Shown: one piece after another, positions 42,241-49,060 of the stretch
How positions within the stretch are numbered: the first letter of the stretch is position 1
Layout of the letters: the number at the start of each line of letters is the position of its first letter
Source of the DNA: Raskinella chloraquaticus (SeqCode)
Lineage (GTDB): Bacteria > Pseudomonadota > Alphaproteobacteria > Rhizobiales > UBA4765
Assembly (NCBI GenBank): GCA_002365175.1
Contig: DEZK01000010.1
Coordinates: forward strand, 1 to 49,060
Direction: 5' to 3'
DNA length: 49,060 nt
The notes under the pieces: generated by a model
The model's input: the letters and a program-made list of their open reading frames with translations, nothing else
Databases searched by the model: none
Told to the model about the DNA's origin: nothing
Made by a program: the position numbers and the translations under genes

Positions 42241-42882
42241 ATGTCCGTTTGGCCAAACAATCCGTCGTTGCAACAGGCCGGACCGCGCTTGCTGATCATT
42301 GCCTGCGGGGCGCTGGCGCGCGAGCTGAACATGCTGCGGCGCGCCGATTGCCGAATGGTGTTTGATGTCACCTATGTTCCAGCCATCCTGCACAATCGGC
42401 CGGAGCACATTGCGAGCGCCGTCAAAGCGCGGATCGATGCGGTGCGAGGGCGCTATCACCGTATTTTTTGTGCCTATGGCGATTGCGGCACAGGCGGCGC
42501 GCTGGACGAGCTGTTACGTGCAGAAGGGATCGACAGGTTGCCCGGCGCGCATTGCTATGAGTTTGTCGCCGGTAATCAGCAGTTTTCCGCCTTGATGAGC
42601 GAGGAGATCGGAAGCTTTTTCCTCACCGACTATCTGGCCCGCCATTTCGAGCGCCTGGTGTGGCAAGGCCTTGGACTTGATCGCCATCCCGGCTTGCGTG
42701 ACGATTATTTCGGGCATTACAGGCGCGTCGTCCATCTCGTCCAGGCGCCGGATAAGGCAGTTTCGGACAAAGCTGCGGACGCTGCCCGGAAACTGGCCCT
42801 GCCCCTGAAAACAATGTTCACCGGGCTTGAGTTGCTCTCCTCGCATCTTGAGGCGGCCAGCATTGCGTCCCCCCATGGCTGA
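42241..42882 (+). CDS. DUF1638 family protein
   Basis: A 213-residue protein of the DUF1638 (PF07796) family. Family features are the opening LLIIACGALARELNML, the VPAILHNRPEHIASAVKARID segment, the FCAYGDCGTGGALDELL motif with two cysteines, LPGAHCYEFVAG and the later FFLTDYLARHFERLV. The Cys and His residues (ACG, CAYGDC, HCYEF) could bind a metal. Genes of this family are commonly found beside corrinoid proteins, MttB-like methyltransferases and ASKHA reactivases, which fits the next gene. The stop overlaps the next start by 8 bases. The biochemical role is not known. Confidence 0.9.
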   Translation: MSVWPNNPSLQQAGPRLLIIACGALARELNMLRRADCRMVFDVTYVPAILHNRPEHIASAVKARIDAVRGRYHRIFCAYGDCGTGGALDELLRAEGIDRLPGAHCYEFVAGNQQFSALMSEEIGSFFLTDYLARHFERLVWQGLGLDRHPGLRDDYFGHYRRVVHLVQAPDKAVSDKAADAARKLALPLKTMFTGLELLSSHLEAASIASPHG

Positions 42883-45184
42883 GCTGACGGTGATCTATTG
42901 GCGCGATATTCCAGCCCAGCTGATCGCGCGCGCCGGACGCGCGAGCGCCAAACGCGAACTCGCTGCCCGCTTCCATGAAGCGATCGATCACGCCGCAATG
43001 CGAAGTGGTGCCAAGGATTCAGATTCCTATCTGTCGGCGTGGCGACGCGGGACGCCATCGCCCTGCGGGGATGATCTTGAAGCAGCGATCGCGGTGGCGC
43101 TGCGCCAGATCGAGGATGACTACGATCCCGCGCGTCTGCGGCGCCTCGTGCAAAACGGCGGGCTCGATCACCCGCCGCCGGCAACCGAGCCGCTGGTGTT
43201 CTTTGCGCCGTCGGGCAAGCGCGGCCGCATGGCCATCGGCACGACCGTGCTCAACGCTGCAAGATCACTCGGGGTTGATCTTGATTCCGTATGTGGCGGG
43301 CGGGGTATCTGCGGGCGCTGCCAGATTGAAATCCAGCATGGTCGCGACGCCAAGCTTGGCATTTCATCACAAGCAGATCATTGCAGCGCGCCTAACGCCG
43401 TTGAAGCGCGCTACCGCAGCGCGCGGGGGATGGCAGTGTCCCGCCGGCTGGGGTGCCAAACCGAAATCACCGACGATCTGATCGTTGTCGTTCCCGAGGA
43501 CAGCCAGGTTCATCGCCAGATCGTCCGCAAAGACACCTCTGATCAGGCGATCATCGTTGACCCTGTCGTTCGCCTGCACTTCATCGAGGTCGAAGAGCCA
43601 TCGCTCGACATGCCGCGCTCGGATGTTGATCGCCTGCGCGCAGCGTTGCGCGCGCAATGGGCAATCGGCGATGTCACCCTGCCGCTGCCGCTTCTGGCGC
43701 ATTTGCCATCGCTGCTGCGTGCTGGCGGCTGGAAAGTAACCGTGGCACTGCGCCACGGCCGCGAGATCGTTGCTATTTATGCGGGGCTTAAAGAACAGAT
43801 CGCCGGCATTGCGGTTGACATCGGCTCGACAACCCTTGCGGCTCATCTGTGCGCGTTGGGCGATGGGAAGGTGCTTGCGTCAGCGGGCGTCATGAACCCG
43901 CAGATCCGTTTTGGCGAAGATCTCATGAGCCGCGTCTCGTATGCCATGATGACGGAGGGCGGCGCGGCCGAGATGACAGCAAGCGTGCGCGGCGCGATCG
44001 ACGCGCTGATCGGCGATTTATGCGCTGAGGCTGGTCTCGCGCGCGGCGATGTCGTCGACATGGTGATGGTGGGCAATCCGGTGATGCATCACCTGTTGCT
44101 CGGGATTGATCCGCGCGAGCTTGGCAGCGCCCCCTTCGCGCTGGCAATTGACGAAGCGCTCGACGTGTCAGCGGCAAACCTTGGCTTGAACGTGGCGCCT
44201 TGCGCTTACGTCCATCTTCTGCCCTGCATTGCCGGCCATGTCGGGGCTGATGCCAGCGCGATGGTACTGGCTGAAAGCCCGCAGGCGCGCGAGGAGATCA
44301 CTCTTCTGGTGGATGTTGGAACCAATGCCGAGATCGTGTTGGGAAACCGCCATCGGCTTCTTGCCTGCTCATCGCCGACCGGCCCTGCTTTTGAAGGGGC
44401 GCAGCTCACCAGCGGGCAGCGGGCCGCTCCCGGCGCCATTGAGCGAATTTGCATTGATGCGGTGTCGCTTGAGCCGCGTTTCAAGGTGATCGGCATCGCA
44501 CCATGGTCAGATGAGGCGGGGTTTGCGGATGCCTGTGGATCAACCAGGATCACCGGTCTCTGCGGGTCGGGGATCATCGATGTGGTCGCCGAACTGGCGC
44601 TCGCCCGTGTCATACGGCCTGATGGCGTCTTTGACAGCGACGTGGCGACGCGTTCATCTCGCCTCGTTCCGGACGGGAGAAGCTTCAAATATGTCATCTT
44701 CGCCGGAGAACCCGAAATTGCCGTGACGCAAGGCGATATCCGGGCGGTCCAGCTTGCCAAAGCAGCACTGCATGCAGGCTGCAAGCTGCTGATGGCGCGT
44801 CTGGGAATCACGCACATCGACCGCATTCGCCTTGCCGGTGCGTTCGGCGCGCATATCGACCCGCTGCATGCGCTGGCGCTCGGCCTTATTCCCGATTGCG
44901 CCCTTGAACATGTCAGTGCCGCCGGGAATGCCGCCGGGCATGGCGCGCGCATTGCTCTTTTGAATGCCCGGTCGCGGCTCGACATCCAGAAGATCGTTCA
45001 GTCGATCGAAAAGATCGAAACTGCGCTTGATCCCGATTTTCAGAGCGCTTTTGTGGCCGCGATGGCCATACCACACGCTGATGATGATTACGCGTTGACG
45101 GGCAGACATGTGCACTTTGCGCCGAAATCATCCCGTGGCACCATGCGGCGCCGACGCGCCATGCCGCTGAGAAGCGATCAATAA
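42875..45184 (+). CDS. Fused PF13769-like / [2Fe-2S] ferredoxin / ASKHA-domain protein (RamA-RACo-like reactivase candidate)
   Basis: A 769-residue multidomain protein. Residues 1-100 match the small PF13769 domain labelled virulence factor (LTVIYWRDIPAQ, KRELAARFHEAIDHAAMRSGA, YLSAWRRG). Residues about 115-210 form a plant-type ferredoxin domain with CGGRGICGRCQ and a later Cys (RRLGCQTEI). From about 311 to the end is an ASKHA/DUF4445 region with phosphate loop 1 GIAVDIGSTTLAAHL, loop 2 VDVGTNAEIVLG and adenosine motif AGAFGAHIDPLHALALG. Ferredoxin-ASKHA proteins use ATP to reduce inactive Co(II) corrinoid proteins back to Co(I). In the related operons I know, the PF13769 domain is a separate small gene, so the fusion is unusual. 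Start ATG 42875 overlaps the DUF1638 stop. Confidence 0.9.
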   Translation: MAELTVIYWRDIPAQLIARAGRASAKRELAARFHEAIDHAAMRSGAKDSDSYLSAWRRGTPSPCGDDLEAAIAVALRQIEDDYDPARLRRLVQNGGLDHPPPATEPLVFFAPSGKRGRMAIGTTVLNAARSLGVDLDSVCGGRGICGRCQIEIQHGRDAKLGISSQADHCSAPNAVEARYRSARGMAVSRRLGCQTEITDDLIVVVPEDSQVHRQIVRKDTSDQAIIVDPVVRLHFIEVEEPSLDMPRSDVDRLRAALRAQWAIGDVTLPLPLLAHLPSLLRAGGWKVTVALRHGREIVAIYAGLKEQIAGIAVDIGSTTLAAHLCALGDGKVLASAGVMNPQIRFGEDLMSRVSYAMMTEGGAAEMTASVRGAIDALIGDLCAEAGLARGDVVDMVMVGNPVMHHLLLGIDPRELGSAPFALAIDEALDVSAANLGLNVAPCAYVHLLPCIAGHVGADASAMVLAESPQAREEITLLVDVGTNAEIVLGNRHRLLACSSPTGPAFEGAQLTSGQRAAPGAIERICIDAVSLEPRFKVIGIAPWSDEAGFADACGSTRITGLCGSGIIDVVAELALARVIRPDGVFDSDVATRSSRLVPDGRSFKYVIFAGEPEIAVTQGDIRAVQLAKAALHAGCKLLMARLGITHIDRIRLAGAFGAHIDPLHALALGLIPDCALEHVSAAGNAAGHGARIALLNARSRLDIQKIVQSIEKIETALDPDFQSAFVAAMAIPHADDDYALTGRHVHFAPKSSRGTMRRRRAMPLRSDQ

Positions 45185-45314
45185 ACAGGCAGAGATTTCG
45201 CTGGTTGCGCGAGATTAAGATCAGACATAATAAACATTGACGCCGGGTTCACGCGGAACTGAACCGGCGTCATCAGCAAGCGCACGGCGCTCCAGCCAGA
45301 GGAAGACGATCCGT

Positions 45315-47729
45315 ATGAAGACCAAGGCGCGGGCGGTCATTATCGGTGGTGGGGTTGTCGGCGTATCCGTCCTCTTTCATCTCGCAAAGGCCGGATGGCA
45401 GGACCTGGTGCTCCTTGACAAGAACGAGCTGACCTCAGGCTCGACATGGCATGCGGCAGGTGGCGTGACGACGCTGAACTCGGACGCCAATGTCTCGCGC
45501 CTGCAGAAATACACCTTCGATCTTTATCGCGAGCTGGAGGCAACGACCGGGCTGTCATGCGGTATCCACCACAATGGCGGCATCTATCTGGCGACCAGCG
45601 ATGGGCAGATGGATTTTCTCAAGCTGATCCATTCGCGCGCCAAATATCTCAAGATGGATACCGAGCTGATTACGCCGGCTGAGGCCAAAAAACGCAACAT
45701 TCTGATTGCCGAAGAGTATTTCAAGGGCGCGCTTTGGCGCGAGGATGGTGGCTATGTCGATCCGTGGCTGGTGACGCAGGCTTACGCGACAGCGGCGCGC
45801 ACGCTTGGCGCCGAGATCAACCGATTCACCAAGGTCATTGCGCTGCACCAGCGCAGCGACGACAGCTGGGAGGTCGTGACCGACAAGGGCACAATCCATG
45901 CCGAGCATGTCGTCAATGCCGGCGGATTGTGGGCGCGCGAGGTTGGCAAGCTCGTCGGCCTGTCGCTGCCGGTGCTGGCGATGGAGCATCACTATATTGT
46001 CACCGAGCCGGTGCCTGAACTCGCCGGGCTCGAGCGTGAAATCATCAACACATCCGACTTTACCGGAGAAATCTATCTGCGCCAGGAAGGCCAGGGTGTG
46101 CTGCTTGGTACCTATGAGCAGAACACGCGCGTCTGGGCGCCGGAAATGACGCCAGATGATTTCCACAGCCAGCTTCTGCCTGATGATCTGGAGCGCATTA
46201 CGCCGGAACTTGAGCGTGGTTTCCGGCATTTCCCTGCCGCCGGAAGAGTGGGCATCAAGAAGGTGATCAACGGCCCGTTCACCTTCTCGCCTGATGGCAA
46301 CCCGCTTGTTGGACCGGTGCAGGGAAAACGTAATTTCTGGCTCGCCTGCGCTGTCATGGCCGGTTTCAGCCAGGGCGGTGGTATCGGTCTCGTGCTGTCG
46401 CGATGGATGAGCGAGAATGATCCGGGGCAAGACGTGCTGGCGATGGATGCGGCGCGCTACGGTCTCTTTGCAACGCCTGCCTATACGCGCGTGAAGGTCG
46501 AGGAAAATTACCGTCGGCGCTTTCGCCTTGCCTACCCCAATGAGGAAATGCCGGCTGCAAGGCCTTTCCGGCGCACGCCTGTCTATGAGCGTTTCAAGGC
46601 GCGAGGCGCGGTGTTCGGGGCCAATTTCGGCATGGAACAAGCCTTGTGGTTCGCGCCACAAGGCGTCGAACGTGTCGAGGAGCCCACCTACCGCCGCTCA
46701 AACGCCTTCCCGCATGTGCGTCATGAGTGCATGGGCGTGCGCAAGGGTGTTGGCATCTACGAAAGCTCGAATTACGCGAAATACGAGGTCGCCGGTGCTG
46801 GTGCGCGCGCCTGGCTTGATCGGGTTTTTGCCTGCAGGATTCCGAAGCCCGGCCGTATGGGCATCGCACCGATGCTCAACGTCAACGGGCGCATCATCGG
46901 CGATCTGTCGATTGCCTGCCTTGCCGAGGATCGCTACCTCATCGTCGGGTCAGGTTTTGCTGAAACCTTCCATATGCGCTGGTTTGCCTCATCGGGCATT
47001 CCCGACAATGTGCAGGTCCGCTCGCTCTGCTCGATGCTGACAGGGTTCGCGCTTTCAGGCCCGCAAGCGCGCGATGTGCTGTCACGACTGACGTCAGAGG
47101 ATGTTTCCTCGCCGGCCTTCAAGTTCTTTGCCGTACGCGAGATGGCGATTGGCATGTCGCCGACGATTGTCCAGCGCTGCGGCTTCACGGGTGAACTTGG
47201 CTACGAGTTGTGGGTGACGCCGGATTATCAATTGCAGCTTTACGAGGATATTCTGGCCGCGAGCGAGGGGCTTGATCTGGTGCATTATGGAGGGCGGGCG
47301 ATCACCTCGCTGCGCCTTGAAAAGAATTATGGTTCCTTCAACAAGGATTTCCGGCCCGATTACACGGCGGGCGAAACCGGGCTTGACCTCTTTATCGACT
47401 GGAACAAAACCGGCTTTGTCGGTTATGAGGCAGCGCATCGCGAACGTGAGAAAGGGCCAAAGCGGCGCTTTGTTACCATGGTTGTCGATGCCCCGCACGC
47501 CGACGTGGTCGGCTATGAGGCGATCACCAAGGATGGCATGGTGGTCGGCAATGTGACCTCCGGTGCCTACGCGCATTTTGTCGGCAAGAGTCTGGCGGTT
47601 GGTTATGTTGAGGTTGCGCTGGCGCGCGATGGCGAGGAATTTTTCATCGATATCCTCGGCGAGCCGTGCAAGGCCGTGGTGACCGCCAAGCCGCTTCATG
47701 ATCCGCAAGGATCAAGGCTGCGATCATGA
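45315..47729 (+). CDS. FAD-dependent dimethylglycine/sarcosine dehydrogenase-like protein with GcvT domains
   Basis: An 804-residue flavoprotein that should oxidatively demethylate an N-methyl amine and pass the C1 unit to tetrahydrofolate. N-terminal DAO domain: AVIIGGGVVGVSVLFHLAKAG dinucleotide motif, and ELTSGSTWHAAGG, in which His46 fits the covalent flavin site of dimethylglycine dehydrogenase. An FAO_M-like bridging segment follows (about 370-430), then a GcvT domain (about 430-700, with FPHVRHECMGVRKGVGIYE and GYELWV) and a GcvT C-terminal barrel. The start at 45315 has AGAGGAAG upstream. The 130 bases before it contain nothing clear. With the homocysteine methyltransferase two genes on, a betaine-to-dimethylglycine-to-sarcosine route is plausible. 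Confidence 0.93.
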   Translation: MKTKARAVIIGGGVVGVSVLFHLAKAGWQDLVLLDKNELTSGSTWHAAGGVTTLNSDANVSRLQKYTFDLYRELEATTGLSCGIHHNGGIYLATSDGQMDFLKLIHSRAKYLKMDTELITPAEAKKRNILIAEEYFKGALWREDGGYVDPWLVTQAYATAARTLGAEINRFTKVIALHQRSDDSWEVVTDKGTIHAEHVVNAGGLWAREVGKLVGLSLPVLAMEHHYIVTEPVPELAGLEREIINTSDFTGEIYLRQEGQGVLLGTYEQNTRVWAPEMTPDDFHSQLLPDDLERITPELERGFRHFPAAGRVGIKKVINGPFTFSPDGNPLVGPVQGKRNFWLACAVMAGFSQGGGIGLVLSRWMSENDPGQDVLAMDAARYGLFATPAYTRVKVEENYRRRFRLAYPNEEMPAARPFRRTPVYERFKARGAVFGANFGMEQALWFAPQGVERVEEPTYRRSNAFPHVRHECMGVRKGVGIYESSNYAKYEVAGAGARAWLDRVFACRIPKPGRMGIAPMLNVNGRIIGDLSIACLAEDRYLIVGSGFAETFHMRWFASSGIPDNVQVRSLCSMLTGFALSGPQARDVLSRLTSEDVSSPAFKFFAVREMAIGMSPTIVQRCGFTGELGYELWVTPDYQLQLYEDILAASEGLDLVHYGGRAITSLRLEKNYGSFNKDFRPDYTAGETGLDLFIDWNKTGFVGYEAAHREREKGPKRRFVTMVVDAPHADVVGYEAITKDGMVVGNVTSGAYAHFVGKSLAVGYVEVALARDGEEFFIDILGEPCKAVVTAKPLHDPQGSRLRS

Positions 47730-47744
47730 GGCTGTGGAGCAGTG

Positions 47745-47969
47745 ATGGCCATTGAAACGCCCTGCCAGAATTTGTGCGTACTGGACAGCCTCACGGGCCT
47801 GTGCATCGGCTGCGGACGCAGCAGCGATGAAATTGCCAATTGGCTTACTTTGTCGCCGGCCGAACGCGGAGCACTCATGGTGCAGCTACCGGCGCGCATG
47901 GAAGAGATGACAAAGCGTGGGGTACGCGGCGGGAAAACCGGCAATCGATCGCGAGAGGTGGGGCCATGA
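47745..47969 (+). CDS. DUF1289 domain protein
   Basis: A 74-residue protein with the four-cysteine DUF1289 pattern: TPCQNLCVLDS followed by GLCIGCGRSSDEIANW. The cysteines probably bind a metal ion or iron-sulfur cluster; the function is unknown and small DUF1289 proteins are common in Proteobacteria. ATG 47745 follows GGAG; GTG 47742 is adjacent. It sits 15 bases after the flavoprotein stop and overlaps the methyltransferase start by 4 bases (ATGA), so the three are almost certainly co-translated. A role in the demethylation pathway is suggested only by position. Confidence 0.9.
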   Translation: MAIETPCQNLCVLDSLTGLCIGCGRSSDEIANWLTLSPAERGALMVQLPARMEEMTKRGVRGGKTGNRSREVGP

Positions 47970-48964
47970 ACAGCTTCAGCGATCTGCTTGCCAGGCGCGG
48001 GGTCTTGCTGGCTGATGGCGCCACGGGCACAAACCTTTTTGAGATGGGTTTGATGTCAGGCGAAGCTCCGGAGACGTGGATCAATCTTCATCCTGATCGC
48101 ATCCAGACACTGCACCGCTCCTTTGTCGATGCTGGCGCGGACATCATCCTCACCAACAGTTTCGGCGCCAATGCGCGTCGTCTGATGCTGCATGACATGC
48201 AGGCACAGACCTATGCGCTTAACAGGCGCGCCGCCGAGATTGCAAGGGAAGTGGCGGACAAAGCCGGCCGGCCGGTGATCGTCGCTGGATCAGTGGGACC
48301 AACCGGCGATCTGCTGGCGCCACTTGGCCCGCTCACAGAGAACGATGCGTGCGATGTCTTTATCCAGCAGATGGAAGGCTTGCGCGATGGCGGCGCTGAT
48401 GTCGCCTGGATCGAAACGATGTCGGCGCTCGAGGAAATGCGGGCGGCGGTGACGGCAGCGGCTAGGGTCGGGCTCGCCTGCACACTCACCGCCAGCTTTG
48501 ACACGGCGGGGCGGACGATGATGGGCATCAAGCCGGACGCGCTGGCTGTGTTTGCAGCCGGACTGCCGCAACCACCACTGGCGGTCGGATCGAATTGCGG
48601 TGTCGGCGCGGCTGATCTTGTCCTGTCGATCCTGGGCCTCAGCGTGTCGTCTGCCGGACTGCCGATCATCGCCAAGGCCAATGCCGGAATTCCGACCGTT
48701 CATGGAGACCATACGCATTATTCAGGAACCCCCGAGACGATGGCGGCCTATGCGCATCTGGCGCTCGATGCCGGCGCGATGATCATTGGCGGCTGCTGCG
48801 GCACAACGCCCGCCCATCTTGCCGCCATCCGCCGGGCTATTGACCATCACCAAGCCGGCGTGCGGCCGACACAGGCCGATATCGTGGCGCAACTGGGTGC
48901 GTTGGTATCGCCGCCCAGTGACCATATCGCGCCGCGTGGGCGTCATCATCGTCGCGCGCATTAG
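47966..48964 (+). CDS. bmt: Homocysteine S-methyltransferase (betaine--homocysteine methyltransferase-like)
   Basis: A 332-residue zinc-dependent TIM-barrel methyltransferase that makes methionine from homocysteine with a methyl donor such as glycine betaine. Family marks are: LLADGATGTNLFEMG, ILTNSFGANARRL, AGSVGPTGDL, and the zinc cysteines in VGSNCGVGAADL and GGCCGTTPAHLAAI. Its neighbour is a dimethylglycine-dehydrogenase-like protein, and betaine demethylation yields dimethylglycine, so bmt fits better than a S-methylmethionine enzyme. A methylated corrinoid protein as donor is possible given the ASKHA gene upstream. ATG 47966 overlaps the DUF1289 stop, preceded by GAGAGGTGG. The TAG stop begins a TAGGGTCAGG motif. 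Confidence 0.93.
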   Translation: MNSFSDLLARRGVLLADGATGTNLFEMGLMSGEAPETWINLHPDRIQTLHRSFVDAGADIILTNSFGANARRLMLHDMQAQTYALNRRAAEIAREVADKAGRPVIVAGSVGPTGDLLAPLGPLTENDACDVFIQQMEGLRDGGADVAWIETMSALEEMRAAVTAAARVGLACTLTASFDTAGRTMMGIKPDALAVFAAGLPQPPLAVGSNCGVGAADLVLSILGLSVSSAGLPIIAKANAGIPTVHGDHTHYSGTPETMAAYAHLALDAGAMIIGGCCGTTPAHLAAIRRAIDHHQAGVRPTQADIVAQLGALVSPPSDHIAPRGRHHRRAH

Positions 48965-48975
48965 GGTCAGGACCC
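48962..48975 (+). repeat. TAGGGTCAGG motif at a stop codon, copy 3 (bmt)
   Basis: The TAG stop of bmt starts TAGGGTCAGG and continues ACCC, so GGGTC-AG-GACCC is a near-perfect dyad here. The AT-rich ATTAATTT follows. Confidence 0.5.
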
Positions 48976-48995
48976 ATTAATTTAGGCAAAACGGC

Positions 48996-49060
48996 ATGGC
49001 ACGAATGGATAAAATGGCAGGAGAAGCCCGAAAAGCATACCCTTTGGTATGGTTGAGGGC
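48996..49060 (+). CDS. Possible start of a further gene, cut by the window edge
   Basis: An ATG at 48996 opens a frame that stays open to the last base (MARMDKMAGEARKAYPLVW). There is no clear ribosome-binding site (GGCAAAACGGC precedes it) and the 21 visible residues match nothing I recognise. The local composition is more AT-rich than the genes before it. It could be a gene start or chance. Confidence 0.2.
   Translation, partial: MARMDKMAGEARKAYPLVWLR

Noticed and set aside
45555..46661. Open frame of 368 codons on the minus strand inside the dimethylglycine-dehydrogenase-like gene
   Set aside because: It lies fully antisense to a gene with clear motifs; long antisense frames are common in GC-rich coding DNA, and its translation has no recognisable motif.

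Overview
The window is one contiguous stretch of a GC-rich alphaproteobacterial chromosome, most probably order Hyphomicrobiales (Rhizobiales). The evidence is the set of neighbourhoods: ntrY-ntrX-hfq-hflX, mfd next to sdhE and recG, glmS/glmU, an rlpA-dacC-tmk-holB-metG-tatD-MBL run, tandem IalB-type secreted proteins, HspQ and an FrnE-type DsbA protein. Genus cannot be decided from what is visible. There are two tRNAs and no rRNA, CRISPR array or complete mobile element.

Layout. 1-2.6 kb: tRNA-Ser(TGA), a methyl-accepting chemotaxis protein and a small secreted protein. 2.8-10.1 kb: a tight + strand housekeeping run (rlpA, dacC, tmk, holB, metG, tatD, PhnP-like MBL hydrolase), mostly with 4-base start/stop overlaps. 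10.1-13.5 kb: a long leader and a cold-shock gene, then a metal-ligand-less M24 protein, DUF1993 and mazG. 13.5-18.9 kb (-): ntrY, ntrX, hfq, hflX. 19-22.3 kb: CoA-transferase and AEC permease on the - strand, divergent from a malyl/citramalyl-CoA-lyase-like enzyme. 22.3-24.4 kb: hspQ and two IalB paralogs. 24.6-29.0 kb: a YejA-like binding protein, a degenerate acyl-CoA-synthetase-like protein and a degenerate REC-GGDEF-like protein. 29.0-40.1 kb: frnE, mfd, sdhE, recG, glmS, glmU and a SPOR-like membrane protein. 40.1-49.06 kb: tRNA-Lys(TTT) followed by seven + strand genes: split UxaA (two genes), DUF1638, a fused PF13769-like/ferredoxin/ASKHA protein, a dimethylglycine/sarcosine-dehydrogenase-like flavoprotein, DUF1289 and a homocysteine S-methyltransferase.

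How the genes work together. The first 40 kb is mostly core functions: envelope maintenance, replication, translation, nitrogen/redox two-component control, RNA chaperone, repair and UDP-GlcNAc synthesis. The last 9 kb looks like an accessory catabolic module. Betaine:homocysteine methyl transfer plus dimethylglycine or sarcosine demethylation would go together, and the ferredoxin-ASKHA protein resembles reactivators of corrinoid methyltransferase proteins. No corrinoid protein or MttB-like methyltransferase is visible before the right edge.

Most worth a second look: (i) the fused PF13769-ferredoxin-ASKHA protein and its operon; (ii) the binding protein / degenerate ANL / degenerate REC-GGDEF cluster; (iii) the M24 protein lacking all five metal ligands; (iv) an in-frame 21-bp echo of the glmS 3' end differing mainly at wobble positions; (v) a 10-mer, TAGGGTCAGG, whose TAG is the stop codon of three unrelated genes.
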